A DNA stretch of 64,000 nt from Gentiana macrophylla (GCA_026214975.1 CM047805.1:114323845-114387844); one strand, 5' to 3'. Positions 1-12,295 are shown, numbered from the stretch's first letter. Notes: generated by a model from the sequence alone, not told the origin. A program made the numbers and translations.

Positions 1-13
1 ATCTCATCTAAAC

Positions 14-2790
14 TTGAGCACGAGCAAGAAGCGAGAATTAATAAAAGTGCTTGAGAAAAACATCCTCGCGTTCGGGTGGCAAGTGGGCGATATCCGAGGA
101 ATCACCACGATGTTTGCATGCATAAAATCCGAGCGGAGGATGGAGCTAAGAAAGGTAGACAACCTCGGCGAAGGTGAATCCGCATATCACGAGGAGGTTG
201 TCAAGAAAGAGATCATCAAATGGTGGACATGGGCATTATCTATGCCATCGCCGATAGTGAGTGGGTTAGCCCTACTCAAGTTGTGCCAAAGAAGGAGGTA
301 TAACGGTGGAGAAGAGCGATAAAGGAGAAAAGTAGCTTTACGTGCAGTAGCGGCTCTGAGTTTGCATTGACTATCGGAGATTAAACGAAGTCAACAACGC
401 TAAAGACCATTTCCTTTACCCTTCATTGACCAACTTCTTGAGAGGCGAGTGGTCATAAATATTATTGTTTCCTTGATGGATATTACGGTTACTTCGGATA
501 GCCATCGATCCTAATGACCAAGAGAAGACAACTTTTACATGTCCATCTCGGTACTTTTGCGTTCCATGAGAATGCCTTTTAAACTTATGCAATGCACTGC
601 GACTTTTCAAAGGTGTATGCTTGCCATTTTTGATGGACTCGTGGAGAGTTGTATGGAAGTCTTCATGGATGACTTCTCGATCTATGGCGGCGACTTTGAT
701 GAGATCTTGAGGAATCTAGATATGGTACTTCAGCGGTGCGTTGAAAAGAACTTAGTGCTTAAGCGGGAAAAGTGCCATTTTCTAGTTGAAGAAGGAATCG
801 TCCTAGGACACAAGGTGTCGATGCATTGTATTCAAGTTGATAAGGCTAAGGTAGAAGCCATTGAAAAATGTCGTACCCCAAAGCGTCAAGGAGAGTGCGC
901 GGTTTCTTGGTCATGTTAAAGCTTACGAGCGATTTATTAAGGACTTTTCCACAATAGCCAAGCCCTTATCCAATCTTCTAAGGGCGATGTTGAGTTCTTG
1001 TTTGATCGAAATGCAAGGAAGCTTTCGATTGCTTGAAGGATAAACTTATCGGTGCCTATCTTAATCGCTTTTGGATTGGACTCAACCCTTTGAATTAATG
1101 TGTGATGCTTCTAACTATGCGGTAGGAGCGATTTTAGGACAAAGGATTGATAAAGTTCGGGCCCATTTACTACGCGAGCCGCACCTGAACCCACTCAATG
1201 CAATTATGCAACTACCGAGAAGGAATTCTTGGCAGTCGTTTTTGCTATCAATAAATTCAGAAGCTATCTTCTAGGGTCTCAAGTTGTGGTTTGGGTGACC
1301 ATGCGACCTTACGCTACCTTATGAATAAAGCCGATGCTAAACCAAGGTTACTCCGGTGGATTACGATTACGCAAGAGTTTGACCTTGAGATCAAAGATAA
1401 GAAGGGTAGTGATAATGTGGTAGCCGATCATCTCTCTCGCTTGGTGAATGAGGGTGGCGAAATTTCCAAAGACATAGGCATTGATTTTCCGACCGAGCAA
1501 TTAATGAGGCTTGATCTTTGAAAGGCCGTGGTATCTTGATTTAAATCAACTACTTAAGTTGTGGACATTTAGAGGAAATGACGTGTCGGGAGAAGAAGAA
1601 GTTCTTTAGCGACTTGAAATATCTCGTGTGGGAGGATCCCTATCTTTTTAAAGTCTGCAAGGACGGGTTGCTTCGGCGGTGCGTTCGAACATGAGCAATT
1701 GGATATTCTTGAACAATGTCATAGTGGTCCCACCGGTGGACACTACGGAGCACCCAAGATCTGTTGCAAAAATCCTTCAAGCTTTGGATTCTCTTGGCCG
1801 ACTCTTTTCAAGGATCTTTGAAGCCTTTTGCAAAGGTTGTGATAGATGTCAAAGAGTTGGTAGGTTGAGTAATAGGATGGAGATGCCGCTAAAGCCCATT
1901 CGAGAATCACGAAGTCTTTGGCGTTTGGGGCATTGATTTCATGGGACCTTTCCCATCATCATGCTCTAATAAATATATTCTAGTCTGTGTAGACTACGTT
2001 TCCAAGTGGGTAGAGGCCATCGCCACCCCAACCAATGATCATAAAGTTGTGAAGAAATTCTTGCAAAGAATATCTTTACCAGTTTAGGCTATCTGAGAGC
2101 TCGATCGGTGATGAAGGTTCGCACTTTTGCAATGCACCACTGGATAAAGTTCTTGAGAAGTATGGTGTCAAACATCGAATCGGTACACCATACCACCCCC
2201 AGACCAGTGGTCAAGTCGAAGTGAGCAACCAAAGCCTTAAGCGGATTTTGGAGAAAACTGTGAATTCTAATAGATCCAACTGGAGTCTGAAGTTGGATGA
2301 CGCACTTTGGGCTTATCGCACTGCGTTTAAGACCCCTATGGGTACGTCACCCTTCCAAATGGTTTATGGCAAAGCTTGTCATTTACCGGTCGAGCTTGAG
2401 CACAGGCTTCTTGGGCTATTAAATTCTTGAATTTGATAGCGACTTTGTGGGGAAAAGAGATTATTGCAATTGAGCGAGCTCGATGAGTTCGGACTCCGTG
2501 CTCAGAGAATTCAAGAATCGATAAGGAAAGAACGAAGGCACTCCACGATGCTAAGATTAAAGATCGGGAATTCAAAGTGGGAGACATGGCTTTGCTGTAT
2601 AACACCAGGCTCCATCTTTTTGCTAGTAAGCTTAAATCCGGATAGTGCGGCCCTTTGAGATTCTTGATGTTCATCTGGTGGAGCCATTCGTTGAAAGGTA
2701 TGGCGATCAACCGTTCAAAGTCAATAGTCACGAGGATTAAGAAGTACTTTGGGCAACCAAAGGAAAAGCACAAGTACTATACATTCAAAG
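14..2790 (+). pseudogene. Athila-type pol pseudogene of A (RT, RNase H, integrase)
   Basis: This is a Ty3-type polyprotein broken by many frameshifts and stops. The start of the RT domain (KAFGW-like FGWQVGDIRGI, then the VSPTQVVPKK-like region) lies at 14-322. The RT active site FMDD lies near 660-675, inside the piece 539-919. The connection and RNase H pieces are at 861-1043, 1071-1274 (LMCDASNYAVGAILGQ) and 1291-1521 (ending VVADHLSRL). The integrase zinc finger (CDRCQRVG) is at 1679-1936, and the core (GIDFMGPFP, then YHPQTSGQ) at about 1930-2220. The C-terminal part ([16 protein letters not shown]) is at 2221-2430. In intact relatives these drive reverse transcription and integration; here at least eight separate reading frames are needed, so the gene is dead. 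Confidence 0.85.
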
Positions 2791-4529
2791 AGAAATGAAA
2801 GCGGTTGAGTCGTTTATTTGTGAAGAGATTCCATCCGACTTCTTTGGAGTGGATGATGACATTATTACCCCTTCCTTGAAGATCATTCATCAATACTCCA
2901 CGAGCACATTAGCATACCTCGGCCGAATATAAGAAACAAGAACAAGAAGAAAAGAGCCGATGTTAATGCGGAGAGAAAATTTCATGATCTTGTCGCGCGC
3001 TTGACTTGTTGTTGTGGCGAAAACCATTTCCGTCCCCAGTAATTACGATTACATCACGAAGTGGTTAGCCCCATACCCAAGTGGCACGATCCAGTTGACT
3101 TGGATTACTCTGTCAAGCTAATGACATTAAGCAGCGCTCTTAGGAGGCATCCTAGATATCTTTTTAGGTACTTTTGTTTTATTAGAAATATTACCTGGGT
3201 GGCGTGAGTGTTGTTTCCCCGTGTCTTCTTGTGATTCTTGTTGCCTTGCGAGCATGTTTACTCATATCCTTGTACCCCGAGATTTTGTGTGCTATGTCAA
3301 GTGTGCGAGATATGTCTTGTCTTTATCATCCCTTATCTGAGTTCTGATGGTTCTTCTATGCATGTGCGACTTTACGCTATCTCTTGGCTCGACAACCACG
3401 GCTAAGTTTTACATTCTGTAATTGCACATTACGAGGACATAATGTGATTTAAGTGTGAAGTGCTGCTAAGGCATGCTATATGATCTGGGAATTTGAGTAA
3501 ATGTGTGGTTCTTGGTAAAATTGAGAAATTTTGAAATTTTTTCACACTTAGATGATTGTGATTTTGAGCATATGATTGAAACTAATGGCTTGCTAGTTGT
3601 AGTTTCCTAACAATGATAGTATGTGACTCGGTGAGATGATTTTAGCATGTTTTCTTGACTTGAGATAGTTATTTTGTTCACAAAGCCTTTGAGATGAAAC
3701 AAGAATTTTGACATGTATCCTTCCACTTTTCTAGTGATTCACCTTAGGAGACTTGTTCTCAATAGTAGTAGTGATATGACACGAAGTTGTGATCTTGCCT
3801 TTGTGAATATCTTGAAGTTTGAATGAGATAAGTAAAGCGTAACTATAGTCTTGAATTTATTAAAGCCCAATAAATCATTACTTGAGGTGTTATGCTCGGG
3901 GATTTAAATTGCATTCAGCATTTAACCCTGCCAGCCAGAAATCTCGTATAAGTAATGTTAATAATGAAAATGGGTGTGTCGGAAGTTGGTCGATGATTGG
4001 AGTGAGATAGGGCATTATCTCGAAATGTCCTATACCACTATGATGACCAAAAGCTCACGACAGTCGGAAAAAGATGCCCTATGATTTGAGTAGGTAGGGG
4101 ATTATCTCGAAATGTCCTACTCTGCTATGACGGGCAATAGCTCATTCTGATGTGTGTTAAAAATTGAAACAGTCGAAAAAATTTTTGAAAAAATATTGTT
4201 GCTAATTAAAGTCAAGACTTAGTTATCGTATACCTTATCTAGTATAAACTAAGAGATATGGTTTAGGGAGTATCCTAATAAGTGCAGGAATGCTTTGGGT
4301 GGAATCCAGAAGCGCCACACACTGGATAGTTATTAGAGTTGTTTGGAAGGATACACATTGAGAGGATTGTGGAAATCGAAAAAGGCTTACCACACACACA
4401 CCAATACTATCTCGATATTTGGTATTACTTGCTAAAGTTGTCGTATCTCTAATTCGTGAGTTGGAACTCTATGCGGTTGTATGTAAAGTAAGCCCGAGTT
4501 TGATTGTTTTGTTCGGGACGAACAAAAGT
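2791..4529 (+). other. 3' non-coding region of element A
   Basis: This stretch separates the integrase remnant from the polypurine tract. The first 150 bases still carry weak coding-like sequence after the integrase. No accessory ORF like those of B and G is recognisable. The rest is AT-rich with no ORF of note, apart from the imperfect repeat listed separately. Confidence 0.5.
4006..4145 (+). repeat. Imperfect tandem repeat in the 3' region of A
   Basis: Two units about 84 bases apart share the core ATTATCTCGAAATGTCCTA and a following CTATGA...GCTCA. They sit about 400 bases upstream of the LTR. The function is unknown. Confidence 0.7.
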
Positions 4530-4544
4530 TTAAGTGTGGGGAGT
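4530..4544 (+). other. Polypurine tract of A
   Basis: TTAAGTGTGGGGAGT lies directly before the LTR start TGTTCTCG. This is the usual position and composition of an Athila-lineage polypurine tract, the primer for plus-strand DNA synthesis. Confidence 0.75.
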
Positions 4545-6117
4545 TGTTCTCGATGAAATTTATGATTTTTATCGCATTATTCGAAACAATATCTTTAAGT
4601 ATTTTAGTAATTTTATAGAAAATTACATGTTTAAAACTTGAATCTAAATGTTGGGGTTAAAATTATTAAAAGTGTAACTTTGAGCTAATTATGTGATTTA
4701 ATTGATAATTTAATGTTATTTAGAATTATATTACACTTTGGTATCATTTGATGATTAATTAGGAGCTTATAAGTGTTAAAGATTGGAGTGGACAAGTGTC
4801 AAGGATAAGATCTTGAAGAGCAATTCATGAATAAACTAGAATATCCAAGAGATAAGGTTTGTTGCAAAGGATAAGGATGGGTTGTTGGAGATTAGATCAA
4901 ATAAATTGATCAAAAATTGGATTCGACTTAAGCGGCGTCTGAAGTACTCAAGCGGGCGTTAAGGATTCAAATCGGCGTCCGGGAGAGAAAAATCGATTCG
5001 AGAGAGTTTGGAAAAAGTCTAAACCAGGCGTTCTAAATTACAGGCGGCGTTGAGAAAGTGGAACTGGCGTTGAAGCGTCTGGAGCAAACCGCCTCGATTT
5101 TCTATAAATCTGACTTTCAACCCCAAGGGGATCATTCAATCACTTTCCAATCAGATTTTGAGAGAAAAAAAACTCTTTTCAGCCAAAAAAAAAAAAACAC
5201 CAAGGAGAAGATGCAATCTTTCATCATCAAATCTCCTTGGATTCAAGCTATGATTCAAGACTAGATTTCTTACGGTGGGACAGCGGATTGAAGCTACACA
5301 ACATCACCAAATCGGGGACTTTTACGCTCTATCTTTTATGAGTTTTTAGACTTATGTTTATTCATCTTTTGGATTTTGATTTATATGTTAAATGTTTTTG
5401 ATTGATGTAATCATCATTAGAAACTACTTTGTATTTGATTTTGTATGAGAATATGAATCAAAGTTAGCCACTTTTCCATGGATGCCTTCAATAGTAATTT
5501 GAGAGATCTTTTATTATTGATTGGGTGTTAGATTTGGATACAAATCTTTGATCTTGTGTTGAATGTTCATCTTGTTTGCTTGATAGAGGAAATGAGAACC
5601 TTTTGATTCGAGTTAATGAAATTTAATCGAATTAGGATGAAGATCATGCCATGAACATAGATTTGAACTCATAACTTGATTTGGTGAATGATTGTTGTGT
5701 ATGTGGATCCCGTTGCCTTGCCGTCTCGTTTATAATCTGTTTTAGAACTCATCTCCTTGCATTTCAATCATTGAAATCGATCTATGCAATCTTAAATTGC
5801 CCTTTTAGAGTTTATTCCCCTGTTATTCCATGCTTTTATGCTGCTTTGTTTGTTGTTGTCTGTTCATCTTGAGCGCCCGTTTGGATTTTCAAGCGTCGTT
5901 TGGTTCTTCTGTGTTTGTTTTTAGTTTAACTTAGTTTTTATTTAATCTCGTGACAATTACCAATCTGTTAGCTATACTTTATCCAATTTCACACGAGTCC
6001 CTTGGACGACCCGATAATACCTACTACAACGAGCCTTGCACTTGGGGTGTTCCGGTATTTATAAATATTAAAACTTGTCTGTTTTATTGATTGCAGAAAA
6101 TACCGAACAAGTTTTTG
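4545..6117 (+). repeat. 3' LTR of A
   Basis: It starts TGTTCTCGATG after the polypurine tract. It ends near 6109-6117, where ACAAGTTTTTGGC looks like an LTR end running into a TGGCGCC primer site. A probable TATA box (TCTATAAATC, 5101-5110) follows a GC-rich motif cluster. The exact 3' end is uncertain because the sequence changes to element B with a few bases of shared sequence at the join. A second LTR copy is not in the window. Confidence 0.7.
4930..5110 (+). promoter_or_regulatory. GGCGTY motif cluster and TATA box in LTR A
   Basis: Between 4930 and 5090 the motif GGCGT(C/T) recurs at least six times (for example GCGGCGTCTG, GCGGGCGTT, TCGGCGTCC). It stands out from the AT-rich surroundings and ends just before a TATA-like TATAAATC at 5103-5110. 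The layout fits an LTR promoter with upstream binding sites. The promoter role is inferred. Confidence 0.5.
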
Positions 6118-7046
6118 GCAACGTAGCCGTAGCCATAGCTATACCTACTAAGATAAGAAATTCTAGGTGGACAATCACACCATAAAGACGTGGCTAGATT
6201 GACGCGGCGAAAACCTAAATCTTAGCGTTTCTACATACGTAACGGATAGAATAGATATTCATAAAGCAATTATATAGATCTACTAAAAACACGATTATCG
6301 ATCATACCAAAGTCATCTATAGGTCACCGGATAACAGATCTAGGCGTGTGGATCCTTATAGACAAGGAATCCCCATTGCCTCATATCGTATCCTTAGATC
6401 TGCATCGTTCGGTGAAGAACGAACAACCTCAAACGATAAACAATAATTGGGGGGAATTAATTACAACATAGAGGAAAGAACAAGTGAATACAAATAACTC
6501 ACATAATTACTGCTGGAAATCTGTACTAAAACTGCTCTGAAAAACTTATAAATTGTGTTATGAGTCGATGCACAAATTGACAAATAAAAGGGAGTTTATA
6601 TAGGCTGTAAACCGACTTAGAATAGCCGTCAACCGACCTAAATTACGTTTCCTAAACCCTAACGAAATCTAAAACGCGTCTAGAAGAGCCTGGAAAATCA
6701 GTCAACTCGCTGGCAGCTAGAGCAGGGCTCGCTGCCAGCGAGCCAGAGGATATGCCTGGGCCTTTTTCTGCTTCGTCTGGTCCGTTCCTGGTCCGTTTTG
6801 GTGCTTTTATCCATTCCGAAGTCCAGCTAAATCACTTCCGAATCAAGCCCGCTATAAATAAGACATAAAACAAGGCTTGTAATATCAAACAACATAATAA
6901 AATGGCTAATTACATAATAACGAGTCGTAACTCGGTTCGGGTGTAATTTATGCACGAGACGACCAATTATTAACCACTTAAAGCCCATTTAAGCTAGAAT
7001 CAGGGGTAATAAATAGATAATTAATGGTGTAAATTGACCGTCATCA
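6118..7046 (-). repeat. 3' LTR of B, outer end truncated
   Basis: It matches 13027-13951 closely over about 925 bases. The inner edge reads TGATGACGGTC on the minus strand, next to the polypurine tract. About 730 bases corresponding to 12296-13026 are missing at the left, where element A begins. A minus-strand TATA box (complement of TTATATA, 6597-6603) and a palindrome GCTCGCTGCCAGCGAGC (6727-6743) upstream of it are visible. Confidence 0.85.
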
Positions 7047-7063
7047 ACTACCCCCCACTTAGC
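7047..7063 (-). other. Polypurine tract of B
   Basis: On the minus strand this reads GGCTAAGTGGGGGGTAGT, immediately before the LTR start TGATGACGG. Position and purine content fit the plus-strand primer. Confidence 0.8.
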
Positions 7064-8402
7064 CTTTGATCGTCCCGAGCAAACACAGAAGGCGAAAAAA
7101 CACCGAAACATAATTTACTAATTGATAGCAGGCTCCTTCAAAATTCCAAAGTAAATAAAATAGCAAACACGTTTGTCAGTCAGGAATTAACCACTATTTC
7201 ATCATTGAATCAACGTGTGTGTGATATAACCGTCATGCAGAGTATTTGAAATAGAGAGACTCGAATTATAATGTCCTCTAGACACAACTTTTACCACTCA
7301 AAACTTTGTGACGCCTCCTTATCGTTAACAAATAATACAGGTGTAATACCAGATTCTAGTGAAACGGGGCGGATTTGGAAACCAAGAAACTTTTCTCAGT
7401 TCACGTTTTTCTTTCTTTCTTTGCCAGGGCTGCGTAGATCCTAGGGACAGTAACTTGCAATGATGGGTGCATAGCAAGCAACTACCTTCAAATCTCCACG
7501 AACTTGCTACCCTACTGCATTGTTTTACAACCGTGCCTCTTATGCTCCATCGGTTTAGCAGTCTCTAACCTAAACGTTCATAATTTCTTTCTTTTTTTCT
7601 TTTTATAAATCAAATCCTGTTTTATTTCTTGCCCGGTTTTGTTTCACTATCATCGATATTAGCCTTATCGAAAGTATGACAAGAAGAAGTAATCACAAAG
7701 TCAAGTAGTTCCTGTTTCAACCTTTCGGAAAAAATAATTTCTTATCTAACCTTTCAGACTTAGCATTTAAGTTATTTGTGCTTAAAAAGGCTGAGTCAAC
7801 AACAAAATATATGTTTAATACAAAACTACGCACATAGCGTGATATGATATTTACTAAGCAATTCTGAAATTAACATGGCAAAAATAAGTTATAACTATGC
7901 TCAAGAGCTTCTTTCATTATCTGTACATGCTCGGTTTTCACAAAAGATAAATGCGATTCAAGCTTAAATTTTAAAATTTATTAGCATTAGCATATTAATT
8001 ATCTGATATCTGGAAGCTAAGTGACTCGTACCCCCCACTTAAACGATGCATTGTCTTCAATGTATAAAATAAAATAAAGATAGGAACTTAGCTTCGGTCA
8101 AGTGCGGTAGTGGAACAAGTCAGTGAACTTCGGGGCACTTTAGAAACCATGGAACAAACAAGAAATACAGTATCGCTGCAAAACAAATCTTCCACAAAGC
8201 TCGAAACTCGTTACATCGTTAGCCCATAAAATGTAATAATCGAAAAAAGTGACCGTAAAAGGAACAAAATAAACCTTAAACATTTTTAAGTCCTTGAAAC
8301 GATTACATGGAAAAATTATAACTACTAACCAGACATGATTTAGCACCTCATTATTATTCAGGAAACAGACTTTATACAAACTCTACTCAATACTACTTAG
8401 AC
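7064..8402 (-). other. 3' non-coding region of B with a second polypurine-like tract
   Basis: No ORF with recognisable similarity lies here. At about 8030-8046 the minus strand reads CGTTTAAGTGGGGGGTACG, a second polypurine tract preceded by CATTGAAGACAATGCA, about 985 bases from the LTR-adjacent one. A T/C-rich stretch lies at 7405-7425 and 7585-7605. Confidence 0.5.
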
Positions 8403-9583
8403 TCAAGACCAAGGAAAACATACGAATTTTTGAAATACAAAGATACAGTCAATCTCCTCCATCAAAAGATCTTCCAAAATCCGGAGGACAATAAGGAGTA
8501 GAGGGCTCAAATCCCTCAAAACCAGGTGGTGGTGTAGGCCGATGTTCACATCGAATCGAGAAATGTCATCTTCATCCATATTTCTCACAATCCTCCCGAC
8601 CATGTGATGCGTCTCAGCCACCGTCCGCTCCATTCCATTGATACGAGCAAAAGGTTGCTCCAAGTCTCGCCCTCGTCCGTCGGCATTGCCTTCACCGCCA
8701 TTCCTTGCTTGTCGGGGTCGAGGCGGTGGTCTTTGATGTGGGTTGGCATTAGTAAGGGCTAGAACGGATGTTCTTGACAAAGGGGCCTCTGGGTCAACAT
8801 TTTTATCTGCTCCTAACACTGAACAGCCAGCCGCTAGTGCAAGATTTGAAATTATAGAACCGTAGGGCATTCGGTCCTTTTCTTCCTGGCTACATCGGCC
8901 ATGTTTCCCCGTATGAGTGTACCCAAGTCTACCGGCCGCTCTAACCATAACAAATACATCAAGGCGGCATGAAAGTCATAAACTGTGGATGTATGGCCAG
9001 ATGGAAGTAAATCGGAACAAATGAACCGATGTAAAAGCTTGTCATCCCAAGTGGATAATGCGGCCTCTTGAAAATTTCATGCATAACGACCAACATACCA
9101 CTGGATGTCAAAGTAGTTACCGATTTCTGCTAACAAATCATCAGAATGGTCATACACATTAGCAAACTCCTCAGGGTGATCCACTAAACTTCCCAAATTG
9201 AATTAATCATTGATAGTGCTGCGCGATATAGCAAATGTACGGCCTCTAACCGTGGCAGTGTGGGAATGGGGATGCACCACTAAATAGGCATAAAACTCTC
9301 TTACCAGGGACCCGTTACAACGAGTAGGCGGTGTGACCACGTACTCCCAATTGTGATAAGCGATAAGATCTGTAATGAGCTCCCCACAATCCTCAAGATC
9401 TATGCTCCTTCCTCGATGCACCGTCACATTGCTCCAATGGGTACAAAATTCCTCGTAGAGTGCGGGGCTGACAAATTGTGGCACTCCGTCAATCACAGGT
9501 ATAACGTCACCATCGAGAACAAATTGCGCTCCAGCCCGATGAATCTGTGGTTGATTCCTTCTACTCCGATTGTTCCGATTCAT
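8403..9583 (-). pseudogene. 3' accessory ORF of B (plant transposon protein domain), broken
   Basis: Two minus-strand pieces, 9583-9203 (126 codons, start ATG at 9581-9583) and 8948-8403, line up with the better-preserved accessory ORF 1 of element G. Shared points are a LVREFYAYL stretch (G: LVAEFYSLV), a following valine-rich RG motif, and MPYGSIISNL (G: MPFPCFISSL). I recall this layout as the 'putative plant transposon protein' domain often found downstream of pol in Athila-like elements; its function is unknown. The stretch between the pieces (8949-9202) is out of frame with both. The motif CAGCGAGCC, also part of the LTR palindrome of B, lies about 50 bases upstream of the start. Confidence 0.6.
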
Positions 9584-10718
9584 CCTGCTACGCTAGAACA
9601 GCACCCCAACTCAGATTCTACCTCAAAAACGGGCTCGCTGGGGGCGAACTAGGGTCTCGCGGGGGGAGTTACCCAGTCCTGGTTCGGCTCGTTTCATTTT
9701 GCTAATCATCACCTTGATCGATTGGAAATGTGTATTCTTCCAGAAATTTAAGAGCTAAATTGAATGAGAAATGACCTCATTGCAATTTATAAAATTTAGA
9801 AAAAATGAAGAAAGTTATTAATTTTGGGTAAAAATTGGTATAAATTGTCAAAGATAGCACCACAAAAATTTTTCTACATAAATTGGGTGTTTGGGGGAAA
9901 AATGGAGGTTGATGGGTTTAGAAAAATGGTAGAGAAAGAATAAGAAGAGTGGAGTGGGTTTGAGAAAAAATGTGGATAAAAGAGGGGTTTAAATAGAGAG
10001 GGGAGTGAAAATGAGAACGATGGTGATTGGTGGGTTTAGAAAGGGGAGGATTGGTGAGGTGGAAACTGATAAAGGTAAATGTGGAAGATTGGGATATGTA
10101 GAAGAAGTGTTGACCACTTTTTACTTTTTTGACCATCAAAAAATTTGAATTTAAAAAATAGGAGGGTAAACCAAATTTTTCTAACTTTCACACTTTACCA
10201 GAAATATTGCTCTAAAAATAATCCGAATACTACCTAGTGAAAGGGTAGTTTCGTATGGGCGAAACAACATTTCACCCGGGCAGTCTGCCCAAACTGTCTC
10301 CATTAAACCCATCCTGTGTCCAGTCAGTTTCACTTTAAAGCTCATGCTTTGCCTCCGCCTTCTTCTTGGTTTGAATGTATACATTTTATTCCTAAATTAG
10401 GATATTATCCTAGACACACCTACAGAACTCTATTTCGCATTTCAACAATTTGAGTAAAAAAGCTTTTGCACATCCTTAACCCAACGGTCATCGGAACATG
10501 GAAAAAATAAAAAACCTCAATTGTTTTAACGTTACTTTATTTTGACTCAAAGAAAAGAAAAGGAAAAAGATAAGAAAAACTAAAAATCTAAAGAAAACTA
10601 CGAAGAACCTAAGGGATAGAAGTAGTTCTGAGTTTTGAGTCCTCGGCTCGACTTTCCAGAAAAACTCATTCCATTGAGCTACCTTCTTTCGCCTTCCAGA
10701 TTTTCACCTGGTTAGCCT
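9584..10718 (-). other. Non-coding spacer in B
   Basis: Mostly AT-rich sequence between the protease-side coding stretch and the accessory ORF. I see no recognisable coding domain. Just upstream of the accessory ORF is a GC-rich patch (9630-9665). Confidence 0.5.
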
Positions 10719-11190
10719 TCACCGAGGTCTGCTTGCTTTCTTTACGAATGAGCGCCTATCCATTAGTCGTGAGACCCAGGAAAACACAGTCATCTTGACC
10801 ATGCAAACGGGCGCCGACCTCAGCCACTGTCTCAGAAACCAGAGAGTTTTTAACAGATCGAACTCTGCGAGTTCGCTTTCTAGCTCGCCTCTGTCTATCT
10901 TTAGCACTCAAGCTCTCCCGAGTCTCAGCGTCTTGTTTGGATGGGGTTAGCCCACCCCCGTACAGAGTATCTACCTCGTCAACCAGAAGCATAGAGGTAT
11001 CTGCTCGTACCGTACTCTGAGACTGAGCGTCTCTTTCCTTTCTTAAGATAGACATGAATTTTCCCTCACTGCTCTCCTTAACAGTGTCATCACCACTAGC
11101 TTTGCCTTGGCCTAGAATCAAGGCAGCTCCCTCCGCACTATGGACTGTGATTACTAATATGCTAGGCGGAATAGGATATTTAGGTCTCAA
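10719..11190 (-). pseudogene. Unrecognised coding stretch downstream of the protease of B
   Basis: An open minus-strand frame of 144 codons (11190-10756) begins where the protease frame ends, in another frame. It is rich in charged residues and has a basic run (RQRRARKRTRRVR). It shows none of the RT landmarks expected after an Athila protease. It may be a gag- or linker-derived remnant left after the deletion that removed RT and integrase. I cannot name it. Confidence 0.4.
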
Positions 11191-11940
11191 TAATCACATG
11201 GACTTTCGAGCCCTTAGCATCGGAAAGACTTAGCTCAAACTTGTCCATGTTGACCTGGGCTTTAGAGGTGGCCATAAAAGCTCTGCCCAATATGATTGGG
11301 CTGCTCAGGTCCTCGTCGATTTCCATCACGAAAACATCTATCATAAAACGGAGCTTTCCAATACTGATGGTCATGTTGGGCATCGTCCCAGTTCTGACGA
11401 CACATATGCTATCCGCACAGCGAATAGTCATCACCGTGTTCGTAGGAGTGAAAACCATCATCCTATCACACAAACTCTTGGGAAAGATATTCAGGCTCAA
11501 TCCAGAGTCGATCAATGCTAAGCCTGCATGTTCACGTTCTAAGGTCACATCCACAATGGCAGTAATCGTGCATTGTTCTCTATATCTATTGCCTCTCTAG
11601 AGAAAGGGACGAGGGGCAAGTCATCTAGATTTGAATCAGAACTAGGATATTCGGGGGAAGGGGAAATGGATGGTAAGTGCTCGGGATCGGAATCAGATTC
11701 AGACCTAGAACTAAAATCAGAATCTGAAATAATAATAGGGATACTAGCATTCATACCTTGGAAAAGATTGGAATTTCTTGCCTCCCTTTGCTCATGCCTC
11801 CGTCTTATCCTATCTTTCTTTCGCTTTTGTGTGTCCGACCTTAATGGCGTTGTCTTAGTGCGCAAGACTTCGTTTTCTTCATTCATGGCCTCAGAAAATT
11901 GGTTGGTTGGCATTTTGTCTTTGCTCAAACAATAACTCAA
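11180..11940 (-). pseudogene. gag tail and aspartic protease remnant of B
   Basis: The frame 11940-11545 encodes a basic then serine/aspartate-rich peptide (NSNLFQ, SDSDFSSRSESDSDPE), followed by a shift into 11554-11180. That second frame holds a retropepsin-like domain: ALIDSGLSLNIFP contains the catalytic Asp-Ser-Gly, and SPIILGRAFMATSKAQVNMD is the usual downstream LGR-F-AT motif of Athila proteases (compare PLILGRPFLAT in element G). In active relatives this enzyme cuts the Gag-Pol precursor. The catalytic triad is intact, although RT and integrase are gone. Confidence 0.7.
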
Positions 11941-12268
11941 TGCAATGATGTATTGCTCTGGCTATCTGCAAACATAAGAAAAAACAAACAAATGTCGAGA
12001 AAATTAACAATCGAAGATGATTACTCATGCTGCACGCCGCACTCTGATCTAACAAACATGAGTAAAAATGAAACAATTGAAAACCGAAATCGAGAACAGT
12101 CTCATTCGGCGGCAATGAGTAGTAGGCTCATTTGGGCGAATCCCGATTCTTCAATTACGCAATTTTTCACACGATCATTTCTAGAGGGACTCAAAAAATG
12201 TAAAAATAGAACCTAAAACAGATAACTCGACGTGAATAAAAAATTATTTATATATAAAATTGATTTTT

Positions 12269-12289
12269 GGTTCCCCGGCAACGGCGCCA
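12269..12289 (-). other. Primer-binding site of B (tRNA-Asp type)
   Basis: The minus strand reads TGGCGCCGTTGCCGGGGAACC. It matches the 3' end of plant tRNA-Asp and is the typical Athila primer site. It starts six bases inside the LTR edge. Confidence 0.85.
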
Positions 12290-12295
12290 AAAATT

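Larger units (their letters stand above)
1..6117 (+). mobile_element. Element A: 3' part of a decayed Athila-lineage Ty3/gypsy retrotransposon
   Basis: The window opens inside this element. In order it shows a broken pol (reverse transcriptase, RNase H, integrase), a long 3' non-coding stretch, a polypurine tract and a single LTR of about 1.57 kb. The pol peptides resemble those of element G (for example FMDDFSIYG against FMDDFSVYG), which places it in the Athila lineage. The LTR ends just before a TTTTTGGC sequence that would normally lead into a tRNA-Asp primer site (TGGCGCC), but at about 6118 the sequence switches to element B. No 5' LTR, gag or target duplication is visible, so the copy is truncated at least by the window edge and by the junction with B. 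Confidence 0.85.

Noticed and set aside
5058..5264. 68-codon open frame over the TATA box of LTR A
   Set aside because: It covers promoter and leader sequence with an A run; likely chance.
11241..11935. Plus-strand frames of 119 and 120 codons
   Set aside because: They are antisense to the minus-strand gag/protease remnant of B.
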